NCBI RefSeq assembly: GCF_005154805.1
Contig: NZ_CP039727.1
Coordinates: 5,205,501 to 5,269,500, forward strand
Direction: 5' to 3'
DNA: 64,000 nt
DNA from: Bacillus sp. S3
GTDB taxonomy: Bacteria > Bacillota > Bacilli > Bacillales > Cytobacillaceae
Positions 42,351 to 53,321 of this stretch are shown here, piece by piece. Positions within the stretch are counted from its first letter, which is position 1. Each line of letters starts with the position of its first letter. The translations under genes were made by a program, and so were the position numbers. A model generated the notes under the pieces. The model worked only from the letters and a program-made list of their open reading frames with translations, had not been told where the DNA came from and did no database searches.

Positions 42351-42914
42351 ATGGCATTTACAGAGGGTATTAAACAAGTAAAAGAGGGAATTCAACTCAA
42401 TATCGAAGGAAGTAAGCTCATGTCTGATGCAGTCGTAAATCACTTTCTATTTACATGGCAATGGTGGTTTGGGATTGCGTTATTCATTGTCCCTTGGATT
42501 ATTTGGCTGCTGTATAGAAAAAAGGACAGCACCGGAAGGCTACTTCTTGGCGGGCTGATCACGATTATTTTATCACTAATCATTGATCTTATTGCGGTTA
42601 CATTAGGATTATGGAGTTACCCGATGAAATTTTCGCCCATTGCCCCCCTATTATTGCTGCCTTATCATTTTTCGTTAGCCCCAGTGGCCATCATGTTTAC
42701 AATTCAAATAAAGCCAAAAGCGAATTCACTTATAAAAGGTGCTATATTTTCGGCATTTTCTGCTTTTGTGGCCATGAAATTTTTTGTCATGATTCATTTT
42801 TACGATCCAAAAAATTGGTTATCCATATATGATTTTTGCATTTATTTATTTCTATTCTATGTTGCTTATTGGTTCAGTAAGATTGGCGGCGATCGCCCTA
42901 TATCTAAATCATAA
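42351..42914 (+). CDS. CBO0543-family membrane protein
   Basis: 187 residues. Start ATG 42351, with AAAAGGGGT about 9 nt upstream; the frame is open much farther (42012) but those parts overlap spoIIR antisense. Five to six hydrophobic helices with FTWQWWFGIALFIVPWIIWLL, KKDSTGRLLLGGL and LGLWSYPMKFSPIAPLLLL, matching the CBO0543 family of unknown function. On the plus strand between convergent and divergent minus genes, so probably its own unit and a lineage-specific insertion. Confidence 0.75.
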   Translation: MAFTEGIKQVKEGIQLNIEGSKLMSDAVVNHFLFTWQWWFGIALFIVPWIIWLLYRKKDSTGRLLLGGLITIILSLIIDLIAVTLGLWSYPMKFSPIAPLLLLPYHFSLAPVAIMFTIQIKPKANSLIKGAIFSAFSAFVAMKFFVMIHFYDPKNWLSIYDFCIYLFLFYVAYWFSKIGGDRPISKS

Positions 42915-42947
42915 ATATTCTAAGAACCGGAAAAAGGCCACGGGACG

Positions 42948-43919
42948 CTACACCCCGAAGCCGATTTCCGCAAACACCATCCGGTCCCTGCCGTTGATAT
43001 CATTGACAATTTCTACTTTTACATCTGTGAATGTTTTTTGAAAAAGCTCCGCTACCGCTTCGCCCTGACCTGCCCCAATTTCGAAACATACGAGCCCGTG
43101 CGGCGCGAGTACCTGCGGCAGCTCGACCATAAAACGGCGGTAAAAATCCAAGCCATCCACACCCGCAAACAGGGCCCTGTGCGGCTCATGCTCTGTGACA
43201 ACCTCAGACATCGTCGTCTGGTCACCAAGCGGAATATACGGCGGATTCGAGATGACCACATCAAACTCGCCGCCCATAAATGGCTGTAACAAATCACCTT
43301 GAACAAATTCAACCTCAGCCTGAAGGCGCCGGGCATTTTCCTTCGCCACCTTCAAAGATTCTTCAGCAATATCAGAAGCATAAACCGTCAGCGACGGCCA
43401 TTCAGAATTGGTGCCTGTCACCCTTTCCACTGCCTCTGTAGTAGAATTGGTGCCTGTCACCATTTTCACTACCTCCGCGGTAGTATTGGTGTCAGGCACC
43501 CCACTTTCAGCCCATTCGAGCTGCAAGCTGATGGCGATGGCGCCGCTGCCTGTGCCGATGTCAGCTACTTTCAGGTTACGCTTGTTCAGCCGTTTCATCC
43601 GTTTTAGCGCACCTTCGACAAGCTCTTCTGTTTCCGGCCTCGGAATCAGCACCGCTTCATTCACGATAAATGTCCGCCCATAAAACTCCTCTGACCCGAT
43701 GATATACTGGACCGGCACACCCTTCACGTGCTCCAATACCGCACGCTCAAAATCCTCCCAAATCGCCAAAGGTAACTCTTCACGTGCCTCAGCAAACAGC
43801 TGTGCCCGCGACCACCCGGTGAAATGACGCAGCAGCAGCTCCCCGGCATTTTCGTCCCGATTCGCTTCGATTAAAAAAGAAGAAGCCCATTTCAGAGCTT
43901 CGAATACTTTTTTACTCAT
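42948..43919 (-). CDS. prmC: Peptide chain release factor N5-glutamine methyltransferase
   Basis: 323 residues from ATG 43919, which lies inside the end of prfA. Methylates the GGQ glutamine of release factors. SAM site [13 protein letters not shown] at about 118-130, catalytic NPPY at 225-228. B. subtilis PrmC is about 288 residues. The excess is one insert (about 138-173) between the SAM motif and LTVYASDI, encoded by three copies of the 13-bp GGTG repeat. Removing the 114 bp between two CCATTC direct repeats (43398, 43512) would restore LEWPSLTVY in frame. Whether the insert hurts activity is unknown. Confidence 0.92.
   Translation of the reverse strand: MSKKVFEALKWASSFLIEANRDENAGELLLRHFTGWSRAQLFAEAREELPLAIWEDFERAVLEHVKGVPVQYIIGSEEFYGRTFIVNEAVLIPRPETEELVEGALKRMKRLNKRNLKVADIGTGSGAIAISLQLEWAESGVPDTNTTAEVVKMVTGTNSTTEAVERVTGTNSEWPSLTVYASDIAEESLKVAKENARRLQAEVEFVQGDLLQPFMGGEFDVVISNPPYIPLGDQTTMSEVVTEHEPHRALFAGVDGLDFYRRFMVELPQVLAPHGLVCFEIGAGQGEAVAELFQKTFTDVKVEIVNDINGRDRMVFAEIGFGV
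43410..43500. repeat. GGTG-N5-CACC triplet inserted in prmC, 39-bp period
   Basis: Copies at 43410 and 43449 (variant GGTGCCTGTCACC) and 43488 (GGTGTCAGGCACC), exactly 39 bp apart, with flanking CCATTC direct repeats at 43398-43403 and 43512-43517. Contributes residues like VPDTN, VTGTNS and VTGTNS to PrmC. Confidence 0.9.
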
Positions 43920-44985
43920 TAGATGCCTCTTCCAGTCTGCGAGCCTGGTCATCCATCACCAATGCATCGATGATTTCATCCAGCTTGCCCTCAATGATTT
44001 GATCCAATTTTTGAATCGTTAACCCGATCCGGTGGTCCGTTACCCGGTTCTGAGGGAAGTTGTACGTCCGAATCCGCTCCGAGCGGTCACCGGTACCAAC
44101 AGCCGATTTACGAACCGAATCATACTCCGCCTGCGCTTCCTGCTGGAACTTATCATACACACGCGCACGCAATACCTTCATCGCCTTATCCTTATTCTTA
44201 TGCTGCGACTTCTCATCCTGAATCGATACAACGATTCCAGTTGGAATATGGGTCAACCGTACAGCCGACATCGTCGTGTTAACAGACTGCCCGCCGGCAC
44301 CGCTGGACGCAAACGTATCAAAGCGGATATCCTTATCGTGGATTTCAACCTCCACATCCTCCGCTTCCGGCAAACAAACCACCGTTGCTGTCGACGTATG
44401 AATCCGCCCGCCAGATTCCGTTTCCGGCACACGCTGCACCCGGTGCGCTCCGTTCTCAAATTTCAACTTCGAGTAAGCACCGGCACCATTAATCATAAAA
44501 CTAATTTCCTTGTAGCCGCCAAGACCCGTCGGACTGGCATCAATCAAATCCGTCTTCCAGCCCTGTGCTTCCGCATAGCGGCTGTACATACGGTAAAGCG
44601 TCCCGGCAAATAGCGCCGCCTCATCTCCGCCGGCAGCACCGCGGATTTCAAAAATAACGTTTTTGTCATCATTTGGATCCTTTGGCACAAGAAGAATCTT
44701 CATCCGCGCCTCTAATTCCTCGATTTGCGCCTCCAGCTCATGAACCTCTTCCTTCACCATTTCGCGCATTTCGGCATCCAGCTTATCATCCAGCATTGCC
44801 TTCGCATCCTGAAGCTGCTCGCGCGCCTCTTTATATTGACGGTACGTTTGTACAGTCTCTTGTATATCAGCTTGTTCCTTTGAAAAATCACGAAGTTTCT
44901 TTGTATCATTGATAATTTCGGGGTCGCTCAAAAGCTCATTCAACTTCTCATAGCGATCCTCCACCGATTGAAGACGATCAAACAA
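43912..44985 (-). CDS. prfA: Peptide chain release factor 1
   Basis: 357 residues. Reads UAA/UAG stop codons and releases the peptide. GGQ motif in [13 protein letters not shown], PxT-type recognition region before it, and the C-terminal helix [21 protein letters not shown]. Start is TTG at 44985 after GAGGTGAAT. Overlaps prmC by 8 bp. Confidence 0.96.
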   Translation of the reverse strand: MFDRLQSVEDRYEKLNELLSDPEIINDTKKLRDFSKEQADIQETVQTYRQYKEAREQLQDAKAMLDDKLDAEMREMVKEEVHELEAQIEELEARMKILLVPKDPNDDKNVIFEIRGAAGGDEAALFAGTLYRMYSRYAEAQGWKTDLIDASPTGLGGYKEISFMINGAGAYSKLKFENGAHRVQRVPETESGGRIHTSTATVVCLPEAEDVEVEIHDKDIRFDTFASSGAGGQSVNTTMSAVRLTHIPTGIVVSIQDEKSQHKNKDKAMKVLRARVYDKFQQEAQAEYDSVRKSAVGTGDRSERIRTYNFPQNRVTDHRIGLTIQKLDQIIEGKLDEIIDALVMDDQARRLEEASNE

Positions 44986-45102
44986 GTCTATTCACCTCAA
45001 TTTTAGTCCATAACATTCTAATTATAGTATAGGTGAAAACCAGCGTCAAAACCAAATTGTGAGGAAATTTTTTGATGGGATATATTGGAGGCATTTCTCA
45101 AA

Positions 45103-45292
45103 AGGCTGCGTTAAAAAAGAGAATGTTGATTTCCGTTCCAGGCGCTTCGCTTTCCGCGGGGCGTGCGGTGAGCCTCCTCGGCGCTAAAGCGCCTGTGGGG
45201 TCTCACCTGTCCCGCTGCTCCCGCAGGAGTCTCGCGCCTTCCACTCCAATCAACATTGTATTCAAAATCAACAATGTTCTTTAACACAGCCT
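45103..45292. mobile_element. MITE-like element, copy 1 (190 bp)
   Basis: Terminal inverted repeats AGGCTGCGTTAAA (45103-45115) and TTTAACACAGCCT (45280-45292); inner inverted arms GTTGATT (45125) and AATCAAC (45248). The GC-rich interior is very similar to 56709-56892. It encodes no protein. It sits in the gap 44986-45324, which has no other feature. Confidence 0.7.
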
Positions 45293-45298
45293 ATTAAA

Positions 45299-45326
45299 AA
45301 ACATGCCCTAGAAATCAGAGCATGTT
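45299..45326 (-). terminator. Terminator of the YhcN-like gene
   Basis: AACATGC and GCATGTT stem overlapping the stop codon, then a T-run on the minus strand. Confidence 0.8.
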
Positions 45327-45840
45327 AACGACGGTCTTCTTTTACTCGTACTTCGATATTGTATCTTGGCAAGGCCTTGACTAATTTCTTATGCAGGCGT
45401 GCTTCTGCCGCCACTTTGCCGCGGTCGGACATCATCCCTTTTTTATAAACGGACACCCACATCCGGTCGCCATTGATCCAAACAGAATCTGCCGTAAATT
45501 CATTTGATGCGTCAATAACTTGTTTCGCCTTGTTGATGTCGTTGCCATGATTTCCTGCACCAGCCTCACCGCCGCTTCCCGAGTGCTTTAGATCCAGGAA
45601 GTTGGGATTTTGATTGGTGATATCATCTTCGACGAGATGCTGCTCATTTTTCCCACGATCACGGTTGGTCATATTATCAGGAATAGTACGATTATCCCCG
45701 CGGTTTGACATATAATTAGGGGCTGTGCGGTCATTCCTTAGGTCATAAGCTTCCTCATTGGCACCACGATTACTTTGACACCCGCTTACGGATAGAACAA
45801 CTAACGAGATGAACGAGAAAAACATCCACTTTTTCAGCAT
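45325..45840 (-). CDS. YhcN/YlaJ-family sporulation lipoprotein
   Basis: 171 residues. Signal peptide with lipobox LSVSGC (Cys21); then an Asn/Arg-rich linker (NDRTAPNYMSNRGDNRTIPDN) and a C-terminal domain ASNEFTADSVWINGDRMWVSV, typical of YhcN/YlaJ spore lipoproteins that reach the inner spore membrane and affect germination. Located between tdk and prfA, where B. subtilis has unrelated ywk genes. Confidence 0.8.
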   Translation of the reverse strand: MLKKWMFFSFISLVVLSVSGCQSNRGANEEAYDLRNDRTAPNYMSNRGDNRTIPDNMTNRDRGKNEQHLVEDDITNQNPNFLDLKHSGSGGEAGAGNHGNDINKAKQVIDASNEFTADSVWINGDRMWVSVYKKGMMSDRGKVAAEARLHKKLVKALPRYNIEVRVKEDRR

Positions 45841-45924
45841 ATTGCACCTCCTGTTACTATCATGCCCGTCAGGAGGCCATGCTGACCGAGAGAAATCTTA
45901 CCAAAGCAAACCGTGTCAACAAAC

Positions 45925-46033
45925 GGTGTCAGGCACCAATCACCACTTCACAACCTTGTTTATATTGTTAACGGTGTCAGGCACCAATTACCACTTTACA
46001 ACCTTGTTTATATCGTTAACGGTGTCAGGCACC
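45925..46033. repeat. GGTG-N5-CACC repeat triplet, 48-bp period
   Basis: GGTGTCAGGCACC at 45925, 45973 and 46021, exactly 48 bp apart. The two 35-bp spacers are almost identical to each other (ACCACTT.ACAACCTTGTT). Confidence 0.9.
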
Positions 46034-46051
46034 ACAAAAGGCAGGTAAAGC

Positions 46052-46083
46052 AAAAGCGCCCTCTATTAGAAGGGGCGCTTTTT
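46052..46083 (-). terminator. Terminator of tdk
   Basis: AAAAGCGCC (46052-46060) and GGCGCTTTTT (46074-46083), 8 bp after the tdk stop; possibly bidirectional. Confidence 0.75.
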
Positions 46084-46090
46084 GTTACAC

Positions 46091-46687
46091 CTATCGAGCG
46101 GTGACGGGTGCGGTTTTTGGGACTTCGTGGTGGTGGCGGCAGCGTGGCTCGTAGGCCTCGGATGCCCCAACCAGGATAACTGGATCGTGATAGGATGCTG
46201 GACGGCCGTCAATCAGGCGCTGCGTCCTGCTTGATGGTGAGCCGCACACAGTGCAAACCGCCTGAAGCTTCGTCACCGACTCAGCGATCGCCATCAAAGC
46301 CGGCATTTGCCCGAACGGCTCGCCGCGGAAATCCATATCCAGACCAGCACAAACGACGCGGTGTCCGCGGTCTGCCAGCTGTTGAACCACACGGACTACC
46401 CCTTCATCAAAAAACTGAACTTCATCAATCGCAACAATATCCATATCTGCTTCAACATGATGCAAAATCTCAATTGAATGGGAAATTGGTGTCGCATGAA
46501 AAGAAGAGCCATTATGAGAAACTACAGATTGTTCACTGTAGCGATTATCAATTTTCGGTTTAAACACAGCTATTTTTTGTTTTGCAAATTGAGCTCGTCT
46601 GACGCGGCGAATCAATTCCTCCGACTTACCAGAAAACATACTGCCACAGATAACCTCAACCCATCCGCTTTGCTTCATTACATACAT
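46091..46687 (-). CDS. tdk: Thymidine kinase
   Basis: 198 residues. Phosphorylates thymidine (dTMP salvage). P-loop [17 protein letters not shown] Walker B region, lasso and zinc Cys positions (CTVCG ... RCRHHH). ATG 46687 about 9 nt after GAAGGAG. Between rpmE and prfA as in B. subtilis. Confidence 0.95.
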   Translation of the reverse strand: MYVMKQSGWVEVICGSMFSGKSEELIRRVRRAQFAKQKIAVFKPKIDNRYSEQSVVSHNGSSFHATPISHSIEILHHVEADMDIVAIDEVQFFDEGVVRVVQQLADRGHRVVCAGLDMDFRGEPFGQMPALMAIAESVTKLQAVCTVCGSPSSRTQRLIDGRPASYHDPVILVGASEAYEPRCRHHHEVPKTAPVTAR

Positions 46688-46825
46688 AAACGGCGTCTCC
46701 TTCCTCTAACGAACCCTTGAACGATCTCATTTATAGTAAGATTCAAACTGCACGAGCACCGGCAGCCTCATTTTGTAAGTATTTATCAAAAAAATCTATG
46801 TCAACAGTACATTTTTTACAATAAA

Positions 46826-46857
46826 AAACAGGCAAGTCAAAGTTCCTCTTGCCTGTT
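46826..46857 (-). terminator. Terminator of rpmE
   Basis: AACAGGCAAG (46827-46836) and CTTGCCTGTT (46848-46857) then TTTTTT on the minus strand. Confidence 0.9.
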
Positions 46858-46866
46858 CCTAAGCAA

Positions 46867-47079
46867 TTACTGTTGTTGTTGCTTAAGGCCGTATTTTTTG
46901 TTGAAACGGTCAACACGTCCGCCAGCTTCAGCAAATTTTTGACGACCAGTATAGAATGGATGACATTCAGAACAAGTTTCAACACGGATCTCTTTCTTAA
47001 CAGAACCAGTTTCAAACGTGTTACCGCATGCACATGTCACCGTAACTGTTTTATAATTTGGATGAATTCCTGCTTTCAT
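46867..47079 (-). CDS. rpmE: Ribosomal protein bL31, zinc-binding form
   Basis: 70 residues from ATG 47079 (AAGGAGATG upstream). Zn ligands in TCACGNTF and CSECHPF mark the C+ form of L31. A longer open frame to 47178 has no ribosome site. Between rho and tdk. Confidence 0.95.
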   Translation of the reverse strand: MKAGIHPNYKTVTVTCACGNTFETGSVKKEIRVETCSECHPFYTGRQKFAEAGGRVDRFNKKYGLKQQQQ

Positions 47080-47338
47080 TCTTTTCATCTCCTTCCGCCC
47101 TGAATCATTCGAAACAGAGTTAACTAAAAGTGCTTGTCTAAAACAGGCACTGAAAATACTTAAAGCACACTGCAACAATTATAACAAGGTGAATCTGTTT
47201 TTGCAAGTTGGGATTTGTTGGTTTCCTGCAGTTTTTTTAAGACCATTTTTTGAAAAAGGAACTCCATTCAGACCCGCTGACAAGGCTTGTCCGGAACCTA
47301 ATTTTTCATATAAGAATGGTAATTTATTCCTTGAGAAA

Positions 47339-47384
47339 TATCCAGCTCCAGCGCCCTAGCGGCTAGTGTCCTTCGCTTTTCTTT
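47339..47384. repeat. GC-rich dispersed repeat abutting the rho stop
   Basis: ATCCAGCTCCAGCGCC ... CCTTCGCTTTTCT, directly next to the rho stop codon. Shortened relative of 19771-19920. Confidence 0.65.
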
Positions 47385-48650
47385 CTACGAACGTCTCGAT
47401 TTCAACTCTTCTCCCAGCTGGGCGAAAAATTCTTCATTGGACTTCGTTTGACGAAGTTTTTTCAAGAAGCGCTCGGCAAAATCTGGTGAGTCTGACATCG
47501 ATTTGCGAATTGCCCATAATTTATCCAAATGATCCTTCGGAATGAGCAATTCTTCCTTACGTGTACCGGAACGGCGAATATCAAGCGCAGGGAAAATCCG
47601 GCGCTCAGCAAGCTGGCGGTCAAGATGCAGCTCCATGTTGCCTGTTCCTTTAAATTCCTCATAAATGACATCATCCATCCGTGAACCGGTATCGACCAAG
47701 GCCGTCGCAAGAATCGTCAAGCTGCCGCCCTCTTCAATATTCCGGGCCGCACCGAAGAAGCGCTTTGGACGGTGGAATGCCGCCGGGTCAATCCCCCCGG
47801 AAAGCGTCCGGCCGCTTGGCGGTATCACAAGGTTATAGGCACGCGCAAGACGAGTAATGCTGTCCATCAAAATGACAACGTCGCGTTTGTGTTCGACGAG
47901 GCGCATCGCCCGGTCAAGCACAAGCTCGGCCACTTTAATATGGTTTTCAGGCACCTCATCAAACGTCGAGCTGACGACATCACCGGCAACAGAGCGCTCG
48001 ATGTCGGTCACCTCTTCCGGACGTTCATCGATAAGGAGCACGATAAGCTCAACATCAGGGTGATTCGTCGTAACGCTGTTGGCAATTTCTTTTAACAGCA
48101 TCGTTTTACCGGCTTTCGGCGGTGCGACGATCAGGCCCCTTTGACCAAATCCAACCGGCGCGACCACATCCATAATTCTTGTGGAAAGATGTTTTGGCGT
48201 TGTCTCCAGCTTCATTTGTCTATTCGGATACAGCGGTGTTAACGCCGGGAAATAGACGCGTTCCTTCGCTGATTCAGGATCTTCACCGTTTACCGCTTCC
48301 ACATGAAGCAGTCCGTAATAGCGTTCGTTTTCCTTCGGAGGGCGTACCTTACCGGAAACCTTGTCCCCATTTCGAAGGTCAAAACGGCGGATTTGCGATG
48401 CCGAAATGTAAATATCCTCTGAACTTGGCGAGTAGTTAATCGGTCTTAAGAAGCCGAAACCTTCCGACTGGATAATCTCCAGGACACCTTCCATGAAGAA
48501 ATACCCTTGCTGTTCAGCACGAGATTTTAAAATGGCAAAAATTAATTCTTTTTTTGTTAATTTGCTGTAATAAGTTACTTTATATTCGCGAGCAAGCTCA
48601 TAAAGTTCCTTTAGCTTCATATTTTCTAAACTTGAAATTGTTAAGTCCAT
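47385..48650 (-). CDS. rho: Transcription termination factor Rho
   Basis: 421 residues. Hexameric RNA helicase. N-terminal helical and OSB-fold RNA-binding domain ([14 protein letters not shown]), Walker [15 protein letters not shown], Walker [20 protein letters not shown]-loop [16 protein letters not shown] 48650. Preceded by glpX with an interstitial repeat region. Confidence 0.96.
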   Translation of the reverse strand: MDLTISSLENMKLKELYELAREYKVTYYSKLTKKELIFAILKSRAEQQGYFFMEGVLEIIQSEGFGFLRPINYSPSSEDIYISASQIRRFDLRNGDKVSGKVRPPKENERYYGLLHVEAVNGEDPESAKERVYFPALTPLYPNRQMKLETTPKHLSTRIMDVVAPVGFGQRGLIVAPPKAGKTMLLKEIANSVTTNHPDVELIVLLIDERPEEVTDIERSVAGDVVSSTFDEVPENHIKVAELVLDRAMRLVEHKRDVVILMDSITRLARAYNLVIPPSGRTLSGGIDPAAFHRPKRFFGAARNIEEGGSLTILATALVDTGSRMDDVIYEEFKGTGNMELHLDRQLAERRIFPALDIRRSGTRKEELLIPKDHLDKLWAIRKSMSDSPDFAERFLKKLRQTKSNEEFFAQLGEELKSRRS

Positions 48651-48920
48651 TTGTACACCACACTTTAAAATTTTTCCATCAAACCGCTAATTTTTAAAGC
48701 AGCGGGAGATTGTGAGTAATATAAAAATTAAGAGATTAGAGGAATTGAATTGGAAGTAGAAAGAAATGAATAGAATTGCAGAAATTTTGCATACTAAAAT
48801 CAAATACTATTTTACCCTCTGTACAAAAAAATAATCAACTACATTTAGATAAATCATTCGTTGGAAATATTTTCTGGCAGGAGATTCATTCACAAATTCC
48901 TCTAGAAGTAACCGGAGCTT
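48651..48920. other. Gap upstream of rho with no recognised gene
   Basis: AT-rich leader region of rho. The one open frame here on the plus strand (48776-48958) has no ribosome site and runs into a repeat, so it is not called. No riboswitch or terminator is clear. Confidence 0.5.
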
Positions 48921-49009
48921 TGATGCTGTCACCCTTTACACTGTCCACATATTATTAGGTGCCTGTCACCCTTTGCACTATCTATGTGCAGTTATGGGTG
49001 TCAGGCACC
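48921..49009. repeat. GGTG-N5-CACC repeats, 39-bp period, with a decayed third copy
   Basis: GGTGCCTGTCACC at 48958 and GGTGTCAGGCACC at 48997, 39 bp apart, plus a decayed unit ending CTGTCACC at 48933. It precedes the glpX stop by 28 bp. Confidence 0.85.
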
Positions 49010-49036
49010 ATATTTTTGGTGCTTCTGCTTTTCTTG

Positions 49037-49999
49037 TTATTTAATTACTAAGTTTGGTTTTTTCTTTAGGCTGTGGCGGCCTTCGATGAAGCGGACGGTG
49101 CCTGATTTTGCGCGCATGACGACGGAATGGGTTGAGCCGTATGAGCCTTTGAATTGCACACCGCGCAGAAGTTCTCCGTCGGTGACGCCGGTTGCTGCAA
49201 AAATGGCGTCGTCGCCTTTAACAAGGTCTTCCATCCTTAAAACACGATTCACATCTAAGCCCATTTTGATACAGCGCTCAAGTTCAGCGTCACTTTGCGG
49301 CAATAATTTCCCCATGATTTCTCCGCCGAGACATTTGAGGGCAACAGCCGAAAGAACACCCTCCGGCGCACCGCCTGATCCAAAAAGAATATCCACACCG
49401 GTGTTATCAAAAGCGGTATTGATGGCGCCGGCCACATCGCCGTCGTTGATGAGCTTAATCCGAGCTCCTGCTTCACGAAGCTGGGCAATAATATGTTCAT
49501 GGCGCGGACGATTTAACACGGTTGCCACGACATCCCCGATGTCTTTGTTTTTCGCTTTTGCCACTGCTTTAAGATTGTCCAAAACAGAAGCATTAATATC
49601 GACACAGCCAACCGCTTCCGGACCGACAGCGATTTTCTCCATATACATATCCGGTGCATGCAAGAGGTTCCCATGGTCGGCAACCGCAAGAACTGCTAAG
49701 GCATTCCAGCCGCCCGATGCTAAAATATTGGTCCCTTCAAGCGGGTCAACGGCCACATCGACGCGTGGGCCGTAGCCTGTTCCAAGCTTCTCTCCAATAT
49801 AAAGCATTGGTGCTTCGTCCATTTCCCCTTCACCGATCACAACGGTTCCTTTCATCGGGACCGTGTCAAACACATCTCGCATGGCTGACGTAGCCGCTCC
49901 ATCTGCCTCATCCTTTTTCCCGCGGCCCATCCAGCGCGCTGAAGCAAGGGCAGCCCCTTCCGTGACACGGACAAGTTCCATCGATAAACTTCTTTCCAT
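49037..49999 (-). CDS. glpX: Class II fructose-1,6-bisphosphatase
   Basis: 320 residues. Gluconeogenic bisphosphatase (B. subtilis YwjI type). Motifs [20 protein letters not shown] and [11 protein letters not shown] carry the metal ligands, then [13 protein letters not shown] and [16 protein letters not shown]. Start set at 49999 ([11 protein letters not shown]) as in homologs; an ATG at 50008 is also possible. Confidence 0.95.
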   Translation of the reverse strand: MERSLSMELVRVTEGAALASARWMGRGKKDEADGAATSAMRDVFDTVPMKGTVVIGEGEMDEAPMLYIGEKLGTGYGPRVDVAVDPLEGTNILASGGWNALAVLAVADHGNLLHAPDMYMEKIAVGPEAVGCVDINASVLDNLKAVAKAKNKDIGDVVATVLNRPRHEHIIAQLREAGARIKLINDGDVAGAINTAFDNTGVDILFGSGGAPEGVLSAVALKCLGGEIMGKLLPQSDAELERCIKMGLDVNRVLRMEDLVKGDDAIFAATGVTDGELLRGVQFKGSYGSTHSVVMRAKSGTVRFIEGRHSLKKKPNLVIK

Positions 50000-50122
50000 C
50001 GTTTCCATCTCCCATTTTCCTCGTTTGTTGATCTAAGCAGAACTGCCAGCTTTCTATCTGTTAAAAAATCCAGGTCGGCACGAACGCAGCGGTTCAACGC
50101 CAACAATTAAGAGCACCTATCT

Positions 50123-51409
50123 TTATGTGTTCTTTAATTGTTCTACTTCTTCCTTTGTCAGCGCTTCCCGCCAAGCCGTTGCACCGAGGCCGTTTAATTT
50201 TTCAACAAGATTGCTGTAGCCGCGATCGATATGCTCAAGACCGGTGACTTCCGTAATTCCTTCGGCCATCAGCCCGGCGATCACAAGCGCTGCTCCTGCC
50301 CGAAGGTCGCTTGCCTTTACCTTGGCACCTTGCAGCTGTATAGGGCCATTGATAATGGCGGAACGCCCTTCCACTTTAATCGTTGCATTCATTCTTCTTA
50401 GTTCATCAATATGTTTAAAGCGAGCACCATAGATCGTATCGGTGACAACACTTGAACCAGTGGCTTTTGTTAAGAGAGTCGTAAATGGCTGCTGCAGGTC
50501 GGTTGGGAATCCCGGATAAACAAGTGTTTTAATATCAACCGCTTTCAAATTGGCCGATCCGCTGACAAACACCTGGTCATCGCCCGATTCAATGGAAACG
50601 CCCATCTCTCGGAGTTTCGCAATCAGCGATTCTAAGTGCTGCGGAATCACATTATCAATTAAGACCCCTTCACCAACAGCGGCTCCTAAAATCAAATAGG
50701 TTCCTGCTTCAATCCGGTCAGGGATAATGGTATGGCGGCAGCCGTGAAGCGTTTCCACACCGTCAATCCGAATCACATCTGTTCCTGCGCCTTTAATTTT
50801 CGCACCCATGTTTGTTAACAGTGTGGCAACGTCAATGATTTCCGGCTCTTTAGCGGCGTTTTCAATGATCGTCCGCCCTTTTGCCCGTACCGCCGCCAGC
50901 ATAATATTAATGGTTGCACCGACGCTGACAACGTCAAGGTAGATACGGGCACCGCGAAGTTCATCCGCACGCAAATAGATCGCACCTTGCTCATTTGTAA
51001 TTTGCGCCCCAAGTGCTTCAAAACCTTTAATATGCTGATCGATTGGTCTTGGTCCCAGATGGCAGCCGCCCGGCAGGCCGATGACTGCCTTTTTAAAGCG
51101 GCCAAGCATGGCGCCCATTAAGTAATAGGAGGCACGCAGCTTTTTGACTTTACCGTTTGGCAGCGGCATGGAAATCATCTTCGAAGGGTCGACCGTCATT
51201 TCATCTTCAGAAATCTCGACGCTCCCGCCAATCTCTTCCAGCAGGTCTTTCAAGATATCCACGTCTGAAATATGCGGCAGTCCTTCGATTGTTACTGGTG
51301 ATTCTGCTAAAATGGTTGCAGGAATTAAGGCAACGGCACTATTTTTTGCTCCACTGATGCGAACAGTTCCCTTTAACGGATACCCGCCCGCAATTTTAAG
51401 TTTTTCCAT
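50123..51409 (-). CDS. murA: UDP-N-acetylglucosamine 1-carboxyvinyltransferase
   Basis: 428 residues. First committed step of peptidoglycan synthesis. Catalytic Cys116 in [16 protein letters not shown], KxN motif AKNSAVALI near residue 22 and [15 protein letters not shown]. Position between tal and glpX matches B. subtilis murAB (murZ), the second MurA; a murA of the other type would lie elsewhere. Confidence 0.95.
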   Translation of the reverse strand: MEKLKIAGGYPLKGTVRISGAKNSAVALIPATILAESPVTIEGLPHISDVDILKDLLEEIGGSVEISEDEMTVDPSKMISMPLPNGKVKKLRASYYLMGAMLGRFKKAVIGLPGGCHLGPRPIDQHIKGFEALGAQITNEQGAIYLRADELRGARIYLDVVSVGATINIMLAAVRAKGRTIIENAAKEPEIIDVATLLTNMGAKIKGAGTDVIRIDGVETLHGCRHTIIPDRIEAGTYLILGAAVGEGVLIDNVIPQHLESLIAKLREMGVSIESGDDQVFVSGSANLKAVDIKTLVYPGFPTDLQQPFTTLLTKATGSSVVTDTIYGARFKHIDELRRMNATIKVEGRSAIINGPIQLQGAKVKASDLRAGAALVIAGLMAEGITEVTGLEHIDRGYSNLVEKLNGLGATAWREALTKEEVEQLKNT

Positions 51410-51471
51410 TTTCGACTCCCTTCTAAGCCTATGTATATCATGACTGGTGATGGAACGGTCCTTTATTTTAG

Positions 51472-51518
51472 TGCAAGCTTGATGCGACAGTCAAAAGACA
51501 GTGTCGACCAAGCTTACA
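51472..51518. other. Long imperfect hairpin in the murA leader
   Basis: GCAAGCTTG ... CGACAGTC and GACAGTGTCG ... CAAGCTTAC fold back around AAAA. No T-run follows on the minus strand, so it is a leader structure rather than a tal terminator. It is 63 bp before the murA start. Confidence 0.5.
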
Positions 51519-51682
51519 CGGATAGTAAACAGACCCCTTGTCCCAAAAACGGCTTTAGGTATATTTTTCCAACACTAAAAGTCAAATTCCGACAGTTTGT
51601 CTATCCTTTAGTTTACACGAAAATTTGATTTTCATGTATGCAAATTAAAAAAATTTACACGGAAATGGAAAAACGTGGGCTT

Positions 51683-52351
51683 TTAAGCGTTTGTATGGTT
51701 ATTCCAATCTTTAAGGAAGCCTTCCATTCCTTTGTCTGTTAATGGGTGCTTGGTTAGCTGTTCAATCACTTTGTAAGGAATTGTTGCAATGTGGGCACCG
51801 GCCATCGCTACACGCGTTACATGGTCTGGATGTCTAACGGATGCGGCAATGATTTGGGCATCTAAGTTATGAATGCGGAATAATTCTGCGATTTTCGATA
51901 CTAATAGGACACCATCTTCAGAGATATCATCTAGACGGCCTAAGAATGGTGAAACATAGGTAGCACCTGCACGCGCTGCTAAAAGCGCTTGGTTCACGGT
52001 GAAGATCAGTGTTACATTAACTTTGACACCTTTTTGGGAAAGGTAACGGGTAGTCTCTAAGCCTGCAATGTTCATTGGAACTTTGATCGTGACTTTTTCA
52101 TCGCCGCCGTTGATTTTGATTAATTCTTCCGCTTCTGCAATCATTTGTTCCGCTGTTTCGGCATATGGTGATACTTCTGCAGAGACAGATTCTACTTCAG
52201 GTACTGCTTGAAGAATTTCTTCGATTCGATCTTCAAATTTCACACCTTCTTTGGCAACTAACGAAGGATTGGTTGTAACACCGGATAAAACACCAATTTT
52301 ATAAGCTTTTTGAATATCAGCCAGGTTTGCAGTATCAATGAAAAATTTCAT
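51683..52351 (-). CDS. tal: Transaldolase (small TalC/FSA-like type)
   Basis: 222 residues. Schiff-base Lys in [19 protein letters not shown] region (KVPM also conserved); B. subtilis YwjH type. Moves a three-carbon unit between sugar phosphates in the non-oxidative pentose phosphate pathway. [26 protein letters not shown] is split family start. 112 bp downstream of fba. Confidence 0.92.
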   Translation of the reverse strand: MKFFIDTANLADIQKAYKIGVLSGVTTNPSLVAKEGVKFEDRIEEILQAVPEVESVSAEVSPYAETAEQMIAEAEELIKINGGDEKVTIKVPMNIAGLETTRYLSQKGVKVNVTLIFTVNQALLAARAGATYVSPFLGRLDDISEDGVLLVSKIAELFRIHNLDAQIIAASVRHPDHVTRVAMAGAHIATIPYKVIEQLTKHPLTDKGMEGFLKDWNNHTNA

Positions 52352-52400
52352 TTTATTTTCCCCTCCAACTTTCGACTAAATTTTCAGTTTTCTACTTACA

Positions 52401-52437
52401 GATTGAAACCGCCCTCGAGTTTAAGGACGGTTCAATT
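52401..52437. terminator. Hairpin between fba and tal
   Basis: ATTGAAACCGCCCT and AGGACGGTTCAAT pair with small mismatches. The T-run is weak on the minus strand, so fba transcription may partly read into tal. Confidence 0.45.
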
Positions 52438-52463
52438 TATAAAAAATACCAAGCGTCTTTTGC

Positions 52464-53321
52464 TTACGCTTTGTTGGAAGAACCGAATTCGCGCATTTTG
52501 CCGATAACCGTTTCTTTGATCGCGTCGCGAGCTGGTCCTAAATATTTACGTGGATCGTATTCATTTGGTTTAGCCGCTAACACTTCACGGACAACCTTCG
52601 CAGAAGCGATTTGGTTTTCTGTGTTTACGTTAATCTTAGCTGTACCAAGAGATACAGATCTCTGGATATCTTTTAATGGAATTCCTGTTCCGCCATGAAG
52701 AACGAGCGGCATGCCAGTAATCTTGCCGATTTCTTCCATTTCAGCAAAACCAAGATTTGGTTCGCCTTTGTAAGGGCCGTGAACAGAGCCTAATGCAGGA
52801 GCAAGACAGTCGATGCCTGTACGTTTCACAAGCTCTTCACATTCTTTTGGATCTGCATAGATGACGCCTTCAGCGACAACATCGTCCTCTTGACCGCCAA
52901 CTGTTCCTAATTCTGCTTCAACAGACACACCTTTTGAGTGCGCATACTCAACCACTTTTGAAGTAATTTCGATGTTCTCTTCAAATGGGTGGTGGGAAGC
53001 ATCAATCATAACAGATGTAAAGCCGGCATCAATCGCTTCTTTACATTTGTCAAAGCTTGAACCGTGGTCAAGGTGGATTGCAACCGGAACGGTAATTTTA
53101 TAATCTTCTAATAGACCTTCTACCATTTTTACAACGGTTTTGAAACCGCCGATATAACGGCCTGCGCCTTCAGAAACACCAAGAATAACTGGTGAATTTT
53201 CTTCCTGTGCAGCTTGAAGAATCGCTTGCGTAAATTCTAAGTTATTAATGTTAAATTGCCCAACAGCGTAGCCTTCTGCTTTCGCTTTATTAAGCATGTC
53301 TTTCATCGATACTAAAGGCAT
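52464..53321 (-). CDS. fba: Class II fructose-1,6-bisphosphate aldolase
   Basis: 285 residues. Zn-dependent glycolytic aldolase. Zn ligands and active-site segments [38 protein letters not shown] and [10 protein letters not shown] are intact; [14 protein letters not shown]-terminus. ATG 53321 after AGGAGGAAG. Same position as B. subtilis fbaA. Confidence 0.96.
   Translation of the reverse strand: MPLVSMKDMLNKAKAEGYAVGQFNINNLEFTQAILQAAQEENSPVILGVSEGAGRYIGGFKTVVKMVEGLLEDYKITVPVAIHLDHGSSFDKCKEAIDAGFTSVMIDASHHPFEENIEITSKVVEYAHSKGVSVEAELGTVGGQEDDVVAEGVIYADPKECEELVKRTGIDCLAPALGSVHGPYKGEPNLGFAEMEEIGKITGMPLVLHGGTGIPLKDIQRSVSLGTAKINVNTENQIASAKVVREVLAAKPNEYDPRKYLGPARDAIKETVIGKMREFGSSNKA

Noticed and set aside
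36297-46033. CRISPR-like look of the 13-bp repeats with 26- or 35-bp spacers
   Set aside because: Repeats are too short, clusters have only two or three copies, spacers resemble one another, and there are no cas genes.
48776-48958. 60-residue plus-strand frame upstream of rho
   Set aside because: No ribosome site, no recognisable domain, and it runs into a repeat array.
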